Source of the DNA: Topomyia yanbarensis
Taxonomy: Eukaryota; Arthropoda; Insecta; Diptera; Culicidae
NCBI RefSeq assembly: GCF_030247195.1
Contig: NC_080671.1
Location: 297,085,586-297,149,585 of the forward strand
Direction of reading: 5' to 3'
Length of the DNA: 64,000 nt
The stretch's first letter is position 1. Each line of letters begins with the position of its first letter. Shown piece after piece: positions 54,880 through 64,000 of this stretch. A model generated the notes under the pieces. It saw only the letters and a list, made by a program, of their open reading frames with translations, was not told where the DNA came from and did not search any database. The position numbers and the translations under genes were made by a program.

Positions 54880-56147
54880 TCAGGAATGATCGTAATCGAC
54901 ACGGGGGCGGAGTATGCATATATGTGAAAAATAAACTAACAAGTAGGATTGTGCGGAAATCCACATTTACAGATTACTCTCGTTCTATACCAGAATTTCT
55001 GCTGCTGGAGATCCAGTGTGGTATTGATAAGATTCTTTTAGGGGTGTACTACAACCCTCCGAATGTAGATTGCTCGGAAACACTTCTATATCATTTCGAT
55101 GAATATACTGTCAAGTATAATTCCACATTTTTCCTGGGTGACTTCAACACAGACCTGCTAAAGCACACTGGTAAATCGCAACGTTTTAAAGATGTTTTAT
55201 TGAACATGTCGTACACGTGTATTAATGATGAGCCCACGTTTTTTCACCGAACGGGCTGTTCCTTGCTTGATCTTTTTCTAACGGATTCCCCTAACGCGGT
55301 CCTTAGATTTGGACAGGTATCTCTGTCAGGAATCTCAAAACATGACTTGATGTTTTCTTCGCTTAATTTTTCAGCAAAATTCGAACCAGAGCTAATACAT
55401 TATAGGGACTACAAAAATTATGACGCCCAGGGACTAAGTGATACCTTCGGCAACATCGATTGGAGCGAATATATTAGTATCGATCACCCTGATATGCTAG
55501 TTAATATTTTGAATGGCCATCTACACCGAATTCATGATTCATTCTTTCCACTAAGAGTTGCCAAACCGAGAATTAATCCTTGGTTCAATGCGAATATTGA
55601 AAGAGCTATGGTCAACAGAGATATAGCCTATAGAAATTGGAAGTGCAGCAAAAGTGTTGAAGATCATGCCCATTATAAGCGCCTCAGAAATAATGCAAAT
55701 GAACTAATTAAAAAGTCTAAAATCGACTTTGATAGACGTAATTTTAATATGGAAATTCCCAGTAAGCAACTTTGGAATAACATTAAAAAACTCGGTGTTT
55801 CTAAAAAAGGAGCGGTCCAAAATAACTTTGACCATTCTGCAAACGATATCAACGATTACTTTTCTTCCAATTTTACCGCTGACAACTCTTCAGTTCCTAC
55901 CTTCCCCACAAATAACAATGGTTTCCGCTTTAGGCTTATCCAAGACTATGAAATTATGAGCGCCGTATCCTCGATTAAATCTAATGCGGTCGGGCTGGAT
56001 AATATTCCCATACAATACATTAAGTTAATCCTGCCTCATGCACTGCCATATATACGTCATTTATTTAACTCAATTATAAATTCATCAGTGTTTCCCCGCA
56101 TATGGAAATGTGTCAAAGTAATCCCCATCAAGAAAAACCTAATTTAA
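54880..56147 (+). pseudogene. LINE F: endonuclease and RT start, truncated both sides
   Basis: Plus strand. FRNDRNRHGGGVCIYVKNKL opens mid-endonuclease; then LGVYYNPPN, FFLGDFNTDLL, CSLLDLFLTDSP and SKHDLMFSSL follow (to about 55370). A linker with WFNANIERAM and DFDRRNFN leads to the RT start SSIKSNAVGLDNIPIQYIK and WKCVKVIPIKK, where the repeat family begins at about 56148. 407 codons from the ATG at 54924 are uninterrupted. The N-terminal endonuclease box is missing. CR1/Jockey-like type; it may be the ORF2 of the same type as LINE R. Confidence 0.75.
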
Positions 56148-59100
56148 TCCACCTAGCGGTGCAATTGTGCCTTTCTCAATCATGAATCACGAGAATGTGT
56201 GCGTTGTTTATATTCATTAAAAGCTTTTAAATGCATATATTACATTTTATTATTATACATCACATGACAACTATATACAGGAAAATAAATCATTATTCGA
56301 GTTCTAAAATTTTGAAAAAGAAAAAACAGCCACGGTAATATTGAACTGAAAAAAGGTGCAAAATCGGCAAAGTCCCAAAAAGTCAATTTTTATAAAAAAA
56401 ATTTTTCGGGATAACATAAAATCTCGACGTTTCATGCATTTTAAAGATGTTTGGCATCAAAAATACGAATTCGATTTCCGAAATTTCATGGGGTCCCCCC
56501 TTTGAGAAAAAATTTGAGTTCCGGCTTATATTGGAATTTCATATGTGACCGGACGATTTAGTCTATATTTCCGGACCCATATAAGCGATCCGTACGAAAT
56601 TTTATAGACATCTGTGGGGATATTATAGCTATCATTTGGGACTAAGTTTGTGAAAATCGGCCTAACCATTTCCGGGAAACTGATGCGAGTTCGTAAATTT
56701 TGAAAGATGGCCGCTTTTCCCGGGCACTTCCGGAACCGTCAATGGTGGTCAATGTAGTGAACGAAAGTTTGGTTGGCCGTCGGTGACCTAGAACAGTAAA
56801 TTTAAGTTGTTTGAGAGACATTATAGCGAAATTTTTACCTTTTTTGCTTTCATCGGAGTATCGGTTTGAATCACAATTTGCTATGTGATCGCACGCCACA
56901 ACCTGTAACTCCGGAACCGGAAGTCGGATCGGGATGAAATTAAATAGCCATTTACGGGGACGCAATACCTTTCATTTGAGGCCAAGTTTAGTCGAATCGG
57001 TCTAGCCATCTCCGAGAAACCGATGTGACTGTTATTCTGAATTTAGATACTTCCGCCGGGGCTTTCGGAACCGAGGATGGTGGCCAATGTGGCCAAATAG
57101 ACTTTGAATGGATGTTAGTGACCTAATACTACAAATCGAAGCAGTTGTGGTCATATTTTGGAAAAATTTTCACCTTTATACATTCATTGCAGAATTTATT
57201 AAAATCGACATTTTCTGCGTGTTCGTACTTATCACCCTGTAATTCCGGAACCGGAAGTCAGATCCATTAGAAATTCAATAGCAGCCTATGGGAACGTTGC
57301 ACCTTTCATTTGAGACTAAGTTTGTCAAAATCGGTTCAGCCATCTCTGAGAAAAATGAGTGACATTTTTGGTCACATACACACACACATACACACACACA
57401 CATACACACACAGACATTTGCCGAACTCGACGAACTGAATCGAATGGTATATGTCACTCGGGCCTCCGTTAAAAAGTCGGTTTTCAGAGCTATTGCAATA
57501 CCTTTCTATTGAGAAAGGCAAAAAGGTGCGAAATCGGCAAAGTCCCAAAAAGTCGATTTTTATAAAAAAAAATTTTTCGAGATAACATAAAATCTCGACG
57601 TTTCATGCATTTTAAAGATGTTTGGCATCAAAAATACGAATTCGATTTCTGAAATTTCATGAGGTCCCCCCTTTGAAAAAAAAATTGAGTTCCGGCTTAT
57701 ATGGGAATTTCATATGTGACCAGACGGTTTAGTCTATATTTCCGGAACCATATAAGCGATCCGTATGAAATTTTATAGACATCTATGGGGATATTATAGC
57801 TATCATTTGGGACTAAGTTTGTGAAAATTGGACCAACCATTTCCGGGAAACTGATGTGAGTTCGTAAATTTTGAAAGATGGCCGCTTTTCCCGGGCACTT
57901 CCGGAACCGTCTATGGTGGTTAATGTAGTCAACGAAAGTTTGGTTGGCCGTCGGTGACCTAGAACAGCAAATTTAAGTTGTTTGAGAGACATTTTAGCGA
58001 AATTTTTACCTTTTTTGCTTTCATCGGAGTATCGGTTTGAATCACAATTTGCTATGTGATCGCACGCCACAACCTGTAACTCCGGAACCGGAAGTCGGAT
58101 CGGGATGAAATTAAATAGCCATTTACGGGGACGCAATACCTTTCATTTGAGGCCAAGTTTAGTCGAATCGGTCTAGCCATCTCCGAGAAACCGATGTGAC
58201 TGTTATTCTGAATTTAGATACTTCCGCCGGGGCTTCCGGAACCGAGGATGGTGGCCAATGTGGCCAAATAGACTTTGAATGGATGTTAGTGACCTAATAC
58301 TACAAATCGAAGCAGTTGTGGTCATATTTTGGAAAATTTTTCACCTTTATACATTCATTGCAGAATTTCTTAAAATCGACATTTTCTGCGTGTTCGTACT
58401 TATCACCCTGTAATTCCGGAACCGGAAGTCGGATCCATTAGAAATTCAATAGCAGCCTATGGGTACGTTGCACCTTTCATTTGAGACTAAGTTTGTCAAA
58501 ATCGGTTCAGCCATCTCTGAGAAAAATGAGTGACATTTTTGGTCACATACACACACACATACACACACATACATACATACACACATACATACACACACAG
58601 ACATTTGCCGAACTCGACGAACTGAATCCAATGGTATATGTCACTCGGCCCTCCGGGCCTCCGTTAAAAAGTCGGTTTTCAGAGCAATTGCAATACCTTT
58701 CTATTGGGAAAGGCAAAAAGGTGCGAAATCGGCAAAGTCCCAAAAAGTCGATTTTTATAAAAAAATTTTTTCGAGATAACATAAAATCTCGACGTTTCAT
58801 GCATTTTAAAGATGTTTGGCATCAAAAATACGAATTCGATTTCTGAAATTTCATGGGGTCCCCCCTTTGGAAAAATTTGAGTTCCGGCTTATATGGGAAT
58901 TTCATATGTGACCGGACGATTTAGTCTATATTTCCGGACCCATATAAGCGATCCGTACGAAACATCTGTGGGGATAATATAGCTATCATTTGGGACTAAG
59001 TTTGTGAAAATCGGCCCAACCATTTCAGGGAAACTGATGTGAGTTCGTAAATTTTGAAAGATGGCCGCTTTTCCCGGGCACTTCCGGAACCGTCTATGGT

Positions 59101-59640
59101 GGTCAATGTAGTCAACGAAAGTTTGTTTGGCCGTCGGTGACCTAGAACTGCGAAGTTAAGTTATTTGAGAGACATTTTAGCGAAATTTTTACATTTTTTG
59201 CTTCCATCGGGGTATCGGTTTGAATCAGAATTTGCTATGTGATCGCACGCCACAACCCGTAATTCCGGAACCGGAAGTCGGTTGGGGATAAAATTTAATA
59301 GCCATTTACGGGGACGCAACATCTTTCATTTGAGACTAAGTTTGGTTGATTCGGTCTAGCCACCTCCGAGAAACCGATGTGACTGTTAGTCTGAATTTGG
59401 ATACTTCCGCCGGGGCTTCCGGAACCGATGATGGTGGCCAATGTGACCAAAGAGACTTTGAATGGCTGTTAATGACCTAGTACTACAAATCGAAGCAGTT
59501 GTGGTCACATTTTGGAAAAATTTTCACCATTATACATTCATTGCAGGATTTCTTAACCCTTGTGAAGGCAACCTAAAATCCTAACATTAAAGGGCAAGCC
59601 GGGCCTCCCAGGCCCGTCTGAACTCCAGCTCCTTTTTGCC

Positions 59641-60290
59641 GTTCTCACATAGAAAGGTTATGCAATCAGTCAAAATTTCGATTTTTTAACCGAGACCCGC
59701 AGGGCCAAATCTCTTATACCATTCGACTCAGTTCGTCGAGATCGTAAAATGGCTGTATGTGTGTGTGTATGTATGTATGGATGCATGTATGTGGCAAACA
59801 ATGACCGATTTTTCTCAGAGGTGGCTGGACCGATTCGTACAAATTTAGTCTCAAATGAAAGGTACAGCCTTCCCATCGGTCGCTATTGATTTTTTTTATT
59901 GATCCGACTTTCGGTTCTGGAGTTACGTGTTGAAGAGTACAATAACACAGCAAATTTCCGTAGAAACTGATACCACCATGAGGTCCAAATGATGCAATAG
60001 ATATTCAAATATGCGCAATATTACTTGGCTTTGCATGTCTAGATCATTAATGACCCACCGATGGCACTTCGACCACATTGGCCAGCTATGGCAGTTCTTG
60101 ATGCCCCGGAGGAACTTACCAAGTTCCTAAGATAATATCATACCTATTTCTCAGCGAATTCTTCACCGATTTTTACAAACTTGATTTCAAATGAAAGGTA
60201 CAGCATTCCCATTGGCTGCTGTTGAATTTCTAATCGATCCGACTTCCGGTTCCGGAATTACAGGATGATGAGTACGAAAACGCAGCAAAT
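59641..60290 (-). repeat. Repeat-family copy inserted in Q
   Basis: Starts ttctcacatagaaaggttat, then the inverse of 'gaactgaatcgaatggtata' and a TG-rich run. It resembles 18006-18714 and 40230-41170 more than the surrounding array. It cuts off the transposase frame of Q. Confidence 0.7.
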
Positions 60291-60299
60291 CCCGATTTC

Positions 60300-60627
60300 A
60301 GCGTATAAGGCGATGGATGTAAAAAGGTCAATTTTTCCAAAAGGATAGTACTCGGAAGATCACGTTGACTGTCGATTGGTTCTGAGCTCCATTTCGTTTG
60401 AACACGACCAATAAATGTTTCTGGGTTGCTATTAACCGGAGTACATATTCAGATTTTTCTTCCGAGTCTGCATCAGATTCATCGTCGGAAGAAATATCAT
60501 TCACATCTTCTTCCTTGCTTTGCAAATCAGTTTCGGAATCGTCTGCTAATGAATTTGTTCGAATTTCTTCCATTATTTCAGATTCTTTGAGACGATTGAA
60601 AACATGGGCATATCGTCTTATACCCAT
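60300..60627 (-). pseudogene. piggyBac-like transposase N-terminus
   Basis: From ATG 60627: MGIRRYAHVFNRLKESEIME, then an acidic stretch (DDSETDLQSKEEDVNDISSD, ESDADSEEK) and, after a frameshift near 60430, TFIGRVQTKWSSEPIDSQRD. An acidic start followed by a 'W...P' segment is usual for piggyBac-family transposases before the catalytic domain. The gene points from the right end of Q inward and is cut at about 60300 by a repeat copy, so the DDD catalytic domain is missing. The family call is supported mostly by the TTAA site and ends of Q. Confidence 0.5.
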
Positions 60628-63600
60628 TTCAATTTTTTGTTGCTTTTAGATCCTACAATTTGAATAATTACGACAACTATAACACAAAGAATAGACAACA
60701 AAAATAGACAATAACGACAGAGTTAGGTTATGTTGTATCCAAATAATTGTCAAGTAGACCACAGTGGGTGAAATAAAAGTATTTACCCAAAAAAATATGA
60801 CACACGTCATTATTGTATGCTATTTTTCATTTCTTATAAAAGAAATGTATAGATTTCGCTCAAACTTTCAAGATTTTTTTCTTATAAGATAAGGTAAAAA
60901 GATAAAATATACCAAAACATGAAAAAAAATCCTGCTAATATGAAGATGAACTCATCAAAATGTTTTTTTCAGATAAATATTAGTGTATAAAACTCGTGGC
61001 ATTCCTAGTAAATATTGCATGCACACCGGGCCTGCCAGGCCCGGCTTGCCTTTTTGTGCATGTAAAAAATTCAAACATAGCTGCGCATCACTCCATAGAT
61101 GAAAATTTCACAATTCTTTATTTTTGTTATAGATTTCAAAGCTACTTATCAAAATTTCCATGCCCAAGCTTATACTGCATACACATTTTTTTGTAACTAA
61201 AAAATTGTAACGTGCCGGGCCTCTGAGACCCGCTTGCCTTTTTGAGGGTGAAAATCGACATTTTCTGCGTGATCGTACTCATCACCCTGTAATTCCGGAA
61301 CCGGAAGTCGGATCCATTAGAAATTCAATAGCAGCCTATGGGAACGTTGCACCTTTCATTTGGGACTAAGTTTGTAAAAATCGGTTCATCCATCTCTGAG
61401 AAAAGTGAGTGAGATTGTGTTCGCGTACACACACACAGACGCACATACACACACACACATACATACACACACACACATACATACACACACAGACATTTGC
61501 CGAACTCGACGAACTGAATCGAATGGTATATGTCACTCGGCCCTCCGGGCCTCCGTTAAAAAGTCGGTTTTCAGAGCAATTGCAATACCTTTCTATTGAG
61601 AAAGGCAAAAAGGTGCGAAATCGGCAGTCCCAAAAAGTCGATTTTTATAAAAAAAAATTTTTTCGAGATAACATAAAATCTCGACGTTTCATGCATTTTA
61701 AAGATGTTTGGCATCAAAAATACGAATTCGATTTCTGAAATTTCATGGGGTCCCCCCTTTGGAAAAAATTTGAGTTCCGGCTTATATGGGAATTTCATAT
61801 GTGACCGGACGATTTAGTCTATATTTCCGGACCCATCTAAGCGATCCGTACGAAACATCTGTGGGGAGAATATAGCTATCATTTGGGACTAAGTTTGTGA
61901 AAATCGGCCCAACCATTTCAGGGAAACTGATGTGAGTTCGTAAATTTTGAAAGATGGCCGCTTTTCCCGGGCACTTCCGGAACCGTCTATGGTGGTCAAT
62001 GTAGTCAACGAAAGTTTGTTTGGCCGTCGGTGACCTAGAACTGCGAAGTTAAGTTATTTGAGAGACATTTTAGCGAAATTTTTACCTTTTTTGCTTCCAT
62101 CGGGGTATTGGTTTGAATCACAATTTGCTATGTGATCGCACGCCACAACCCGTAATTCCGGAACCGGAAGTCGGTTGGGGATAAAATTTAATAGCCATTT
62201 ACGGGGAAGCAACATCTTTCATTTGAGACTAAGTTTGGTTGATTCGGTCTAGCCACCTCCGAGAAACCGATGTGACTGTTAGTCTGAATTTGGATACTTC
62301 CGCCGGGGCTTCCGGAACCGATGATGGTGGCCAATGTGACCAAAGAGACTTTGAATGGCTGTTAATGACCTAGTACTACAAATCGAAGCAGTTGTGGTCA
62401 CATTTTGGAAAAATTTTCACCATTATACATTCATTGCAGAATTTCTTAAAATCGACATTTTCTGCGTGATCGTACTCATCACCCTGTAATTCCGGAACCG
62501 GAAGTCGGATCCATTAGAAATTCAATAGCAGCCTATGGGAACGTTGCACCTTTCATTTGGGACTAAGTTTGTAAAAATCGGTTCATCCATCTCTGAGAAA
62601 AGTGAGTGAGATTGTGTTCGCGTACACACACAGACGCACATACACACACACATACATACACACACATACATACACACACAGACATTTGCCGAACTCGACG
62701 AACTGAATCGAATGGTATATGTCACTCGGCCCTCCGGGCCTCCGTTAAAAAGTCGGTTTTCAGAGCAATTGCAATACCTTTCTATTGAGAAAGGCAAAAA
62801 GGTGCGAAATCGGCAAAGTCCCAAAAAGTCGATTTTTATAAAAAAAAATTTTCGAGATAACATAAAATCTCGACGTTTCATGCATTTTAAAGATGTTTGG
62901 CATCAAAAATACGAATTCGATTTCTGAAATTTCATGAGGTCCCCCCTTTGAAAAAAAATTTGAGTTCCGGCTTATATGGGAATTTCATATGTGACCGGAC
63001 GGTTTAGTCTATATTTCCGGAACCATATAAGCGATCCGTACGAAATTTTATAGACATCTATGGGGATATTATAGCTATCATTTGGGACTAAGTTTGTGAA
63101 AATTGGCCCAACCATTTCCGGGAAACTGATGTGAGTTCGTAAATTTTGAAAGATGGCCGCTTTTCCCGGGCACTTCCGGAACCGTCTATGGTGGTTAATG
63201 TAGTCAACGAAAGTTTGGTTGGCCGTCGGTGACCTAGAACAGCAAATTTAAGTTGTTTGAGAGACATTTTAGCGAAATTTTTACCTTTTTTGCTTTCATC
63301 GGAGTATCGGTTTGAATCACAATTTGCTATGTGATCGCACGCCACAACCTGTAACTCCGGAACCGGAAGTCGGATCGGGATGAAATTAAATAGCCATTTA
63401 CGGGGACGCAATACCTTTCATTTGAGGCCAAGTTTAGTCGAATCGGTCTAGCCATCTCCGAGAAACCGATGTGACTGTTATTCTGAATTTAGATACTTCC
63501 GCCGGGGCTTCCGGAACCGAGGATGGTGGCCAATGTGGCCAAATAGACTTTGAATGGATGTTAGTGACCTAATACTACAAATCGAAGCAGTTGTGGTCAT

Positions 63601-64000
63601 ATTTTGGAAAATTTTTCACCTTTATACATTCATTGCAGAATTTATTAAAATCGACATTTTCTGCGTGTTCGTACTTATCACCCTGTAATTCCAGAACCGG
63701 AAGTCGGATCCATTAGAAATTCAATAGCAGCCTATGGGAACGTTGCACCTTTCATTTGGGACTAAGTTTGTAAAAATCGGTTCATCCATCTCTGAGAAAA
63801 GTGAGTGAGATTGTGTTCGCGTACACACACACACAGACGCACATACACACACACACATACATACACACACACACATACATACACACACAGACATTTGCCG
63901 AACTCGACGAACTGAATCGAATGGTATATGTCACTCGGCCCTCCGGGCCTCCGTTAAAAAGTCGGTTTTCAGAGCAATTGCAATACCTTTCTATTGAGAA

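Larger units (their letters stand above)
59557..61248 (-). mobile_element. Element Q: piggyBac-like element inside array unit 3
   Basis: The left end TTAA-cccttgtgaaggcaa (59553-59571) and the right end ttgcctttttgaggg-TGAA (61234-61252) are imperfect inverses. The array sequence 'gcaggatttcttaa' resumes after Q as 'aaaatcgacattttctg', so TTAA was the target and the right copy has mutated to TGAA. Subterminal GC blocks gccgggcctcccaggcccg (59598) and ccgggcctgccaggcccgg (61026) are mirrored. Q contains a transposase start and another repeat copy. Confidence 0.7.
56148..64000 (+). repeat. Tandem array, five ~1.19-kb units of the 'ccggttccgg' family
   Basis: Starts with taatccacctagcggtgcaa (56145). 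The units end in 'cctttctattgagaaaggc' at 57501-57519, 58698-58714, 61588-61606 and 62778-62795; the fifth unit ends at the window edge. Periods are 1195, 1196 (without the inserted element Q) and 1189 bp. Each unit contains three diverged ~360-bp subunits with 'ccggaaccggaagtc' and 'tcatttgagactaagttt', then a CA/CATA run of 40-70 bp and 'gaactgaatcgaatggtata'. A 12-bp inverted pair gcctttctcaat / attgagaaaggc bounds the first unit (56169, 57519). No coding capacity. The array continues past the window. Confidence 0.85.

Noticed and set aside
57275..62881. Frames rich in Val-Cys or His-Thr (VCVCMYVC, THTHTYIH)
   Set aside because: Translations of the CA/TG runs at unit ends, not proteins.
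56642..63411. A 107-codon minus-strand frame (MRPRKWLFNFIPIRLP...) conserved at 56642-56965, 57813-58136 and 63088-63411
   Set aside because: It is conserved only because the repeat units are nearly identical; other units break it and no motif is present.
1..64000. Endogenous viral elements (flavivirus- or rhabdovirus-like), common in Aedes
   Set aside because: None of the open frames shows their motifs; all RT-like and nucleocapsid-like frames fit LINE or gypsy-type elements.
1..64000. Host protein-coding or tRNA/rRNA genes
   Set aside because: No conserved host frame, exon pattern or tRNA-like fold was recognised; short exons could be missed without alignment.

Overview
The window carries no recognisable host gene. 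It is about 64 kb of AT-rich intergenic DNA from a culicine mosquito, most likely Aedes. The reasons are the mix of elements: I-clade, R1-clade, CR1-like and Jockey-type LINEs, TA-flanked MITEs, ITmD37E-type transposase remnants, a Tc1 element, a piggyBac-like element, and the 'ccggttccgg' / 'cctttctattgagaaagg' repeat family. The species is inference.

Layout. 1-0.7 kb: broken Ty3/gypsy pol. 2.9-18 kb: one R1-type LINE (called K, minus strand) survives in three pieces (2.9-3.8, 11.7-12.7, 17.4-18.0 kb). A second LINE with an RNase H domain (J) sits between the first two pieces. J holds a 253-bp MITE and a complete 6.1-kb I-clade LINE (A, 5509-11648). A 4.7-kb fold-back DNA element (H, 12700-17423), whose arms are tandem arrays of ~118-bp units, separates the second and third pieces. 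18-21.7 kb: repeat-family copies, a mariner-type remnant and small hairpin elements. 21.7-32.9 kb: a second I-clade LINE (B), itself inserted in an older inverted-repeat element (O). B is split in its ORF1 by a complete R1-clade LINE (C, 26550-31756) with both ORFs open and a perfect 14-bp target-site duplication (TSD).

34.4-37.5 kb: a LINE tail (R) split by a degenerate Tc1 element (S). 38-44 kb: mariner-type remnant, MITEs, repeat copies and a TA-flanked inverted-repeat element (N). 44.3-46.1 kb: gypsy gag/protease remnant with primer-binding site and possible LTR. 46.1-47.5 kb: TIR element M. 49.6-54.7 kb: Jockey-type gag (E) split by a complete CR1-like LINE (D, 50173-54338). 54.9-56.1 kb: LINE endonuclease fragment (F). 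56.1-64 kb: tandem array of five ~1.19-kb repeat units, with a piggyBac-like element in unit 3.

Nothing here works together as a pathway. The content is a stratigraphy of insertions. Several joins can be proved from the sequence, because removing the insert and one TSD copy restores the reading frame of the older element (C in B, D in E, S in R). Only C looks intact; A, B and D are complete in structure but carry inactivating changes. The least explained object is H, followed by the 1.19-kb array.
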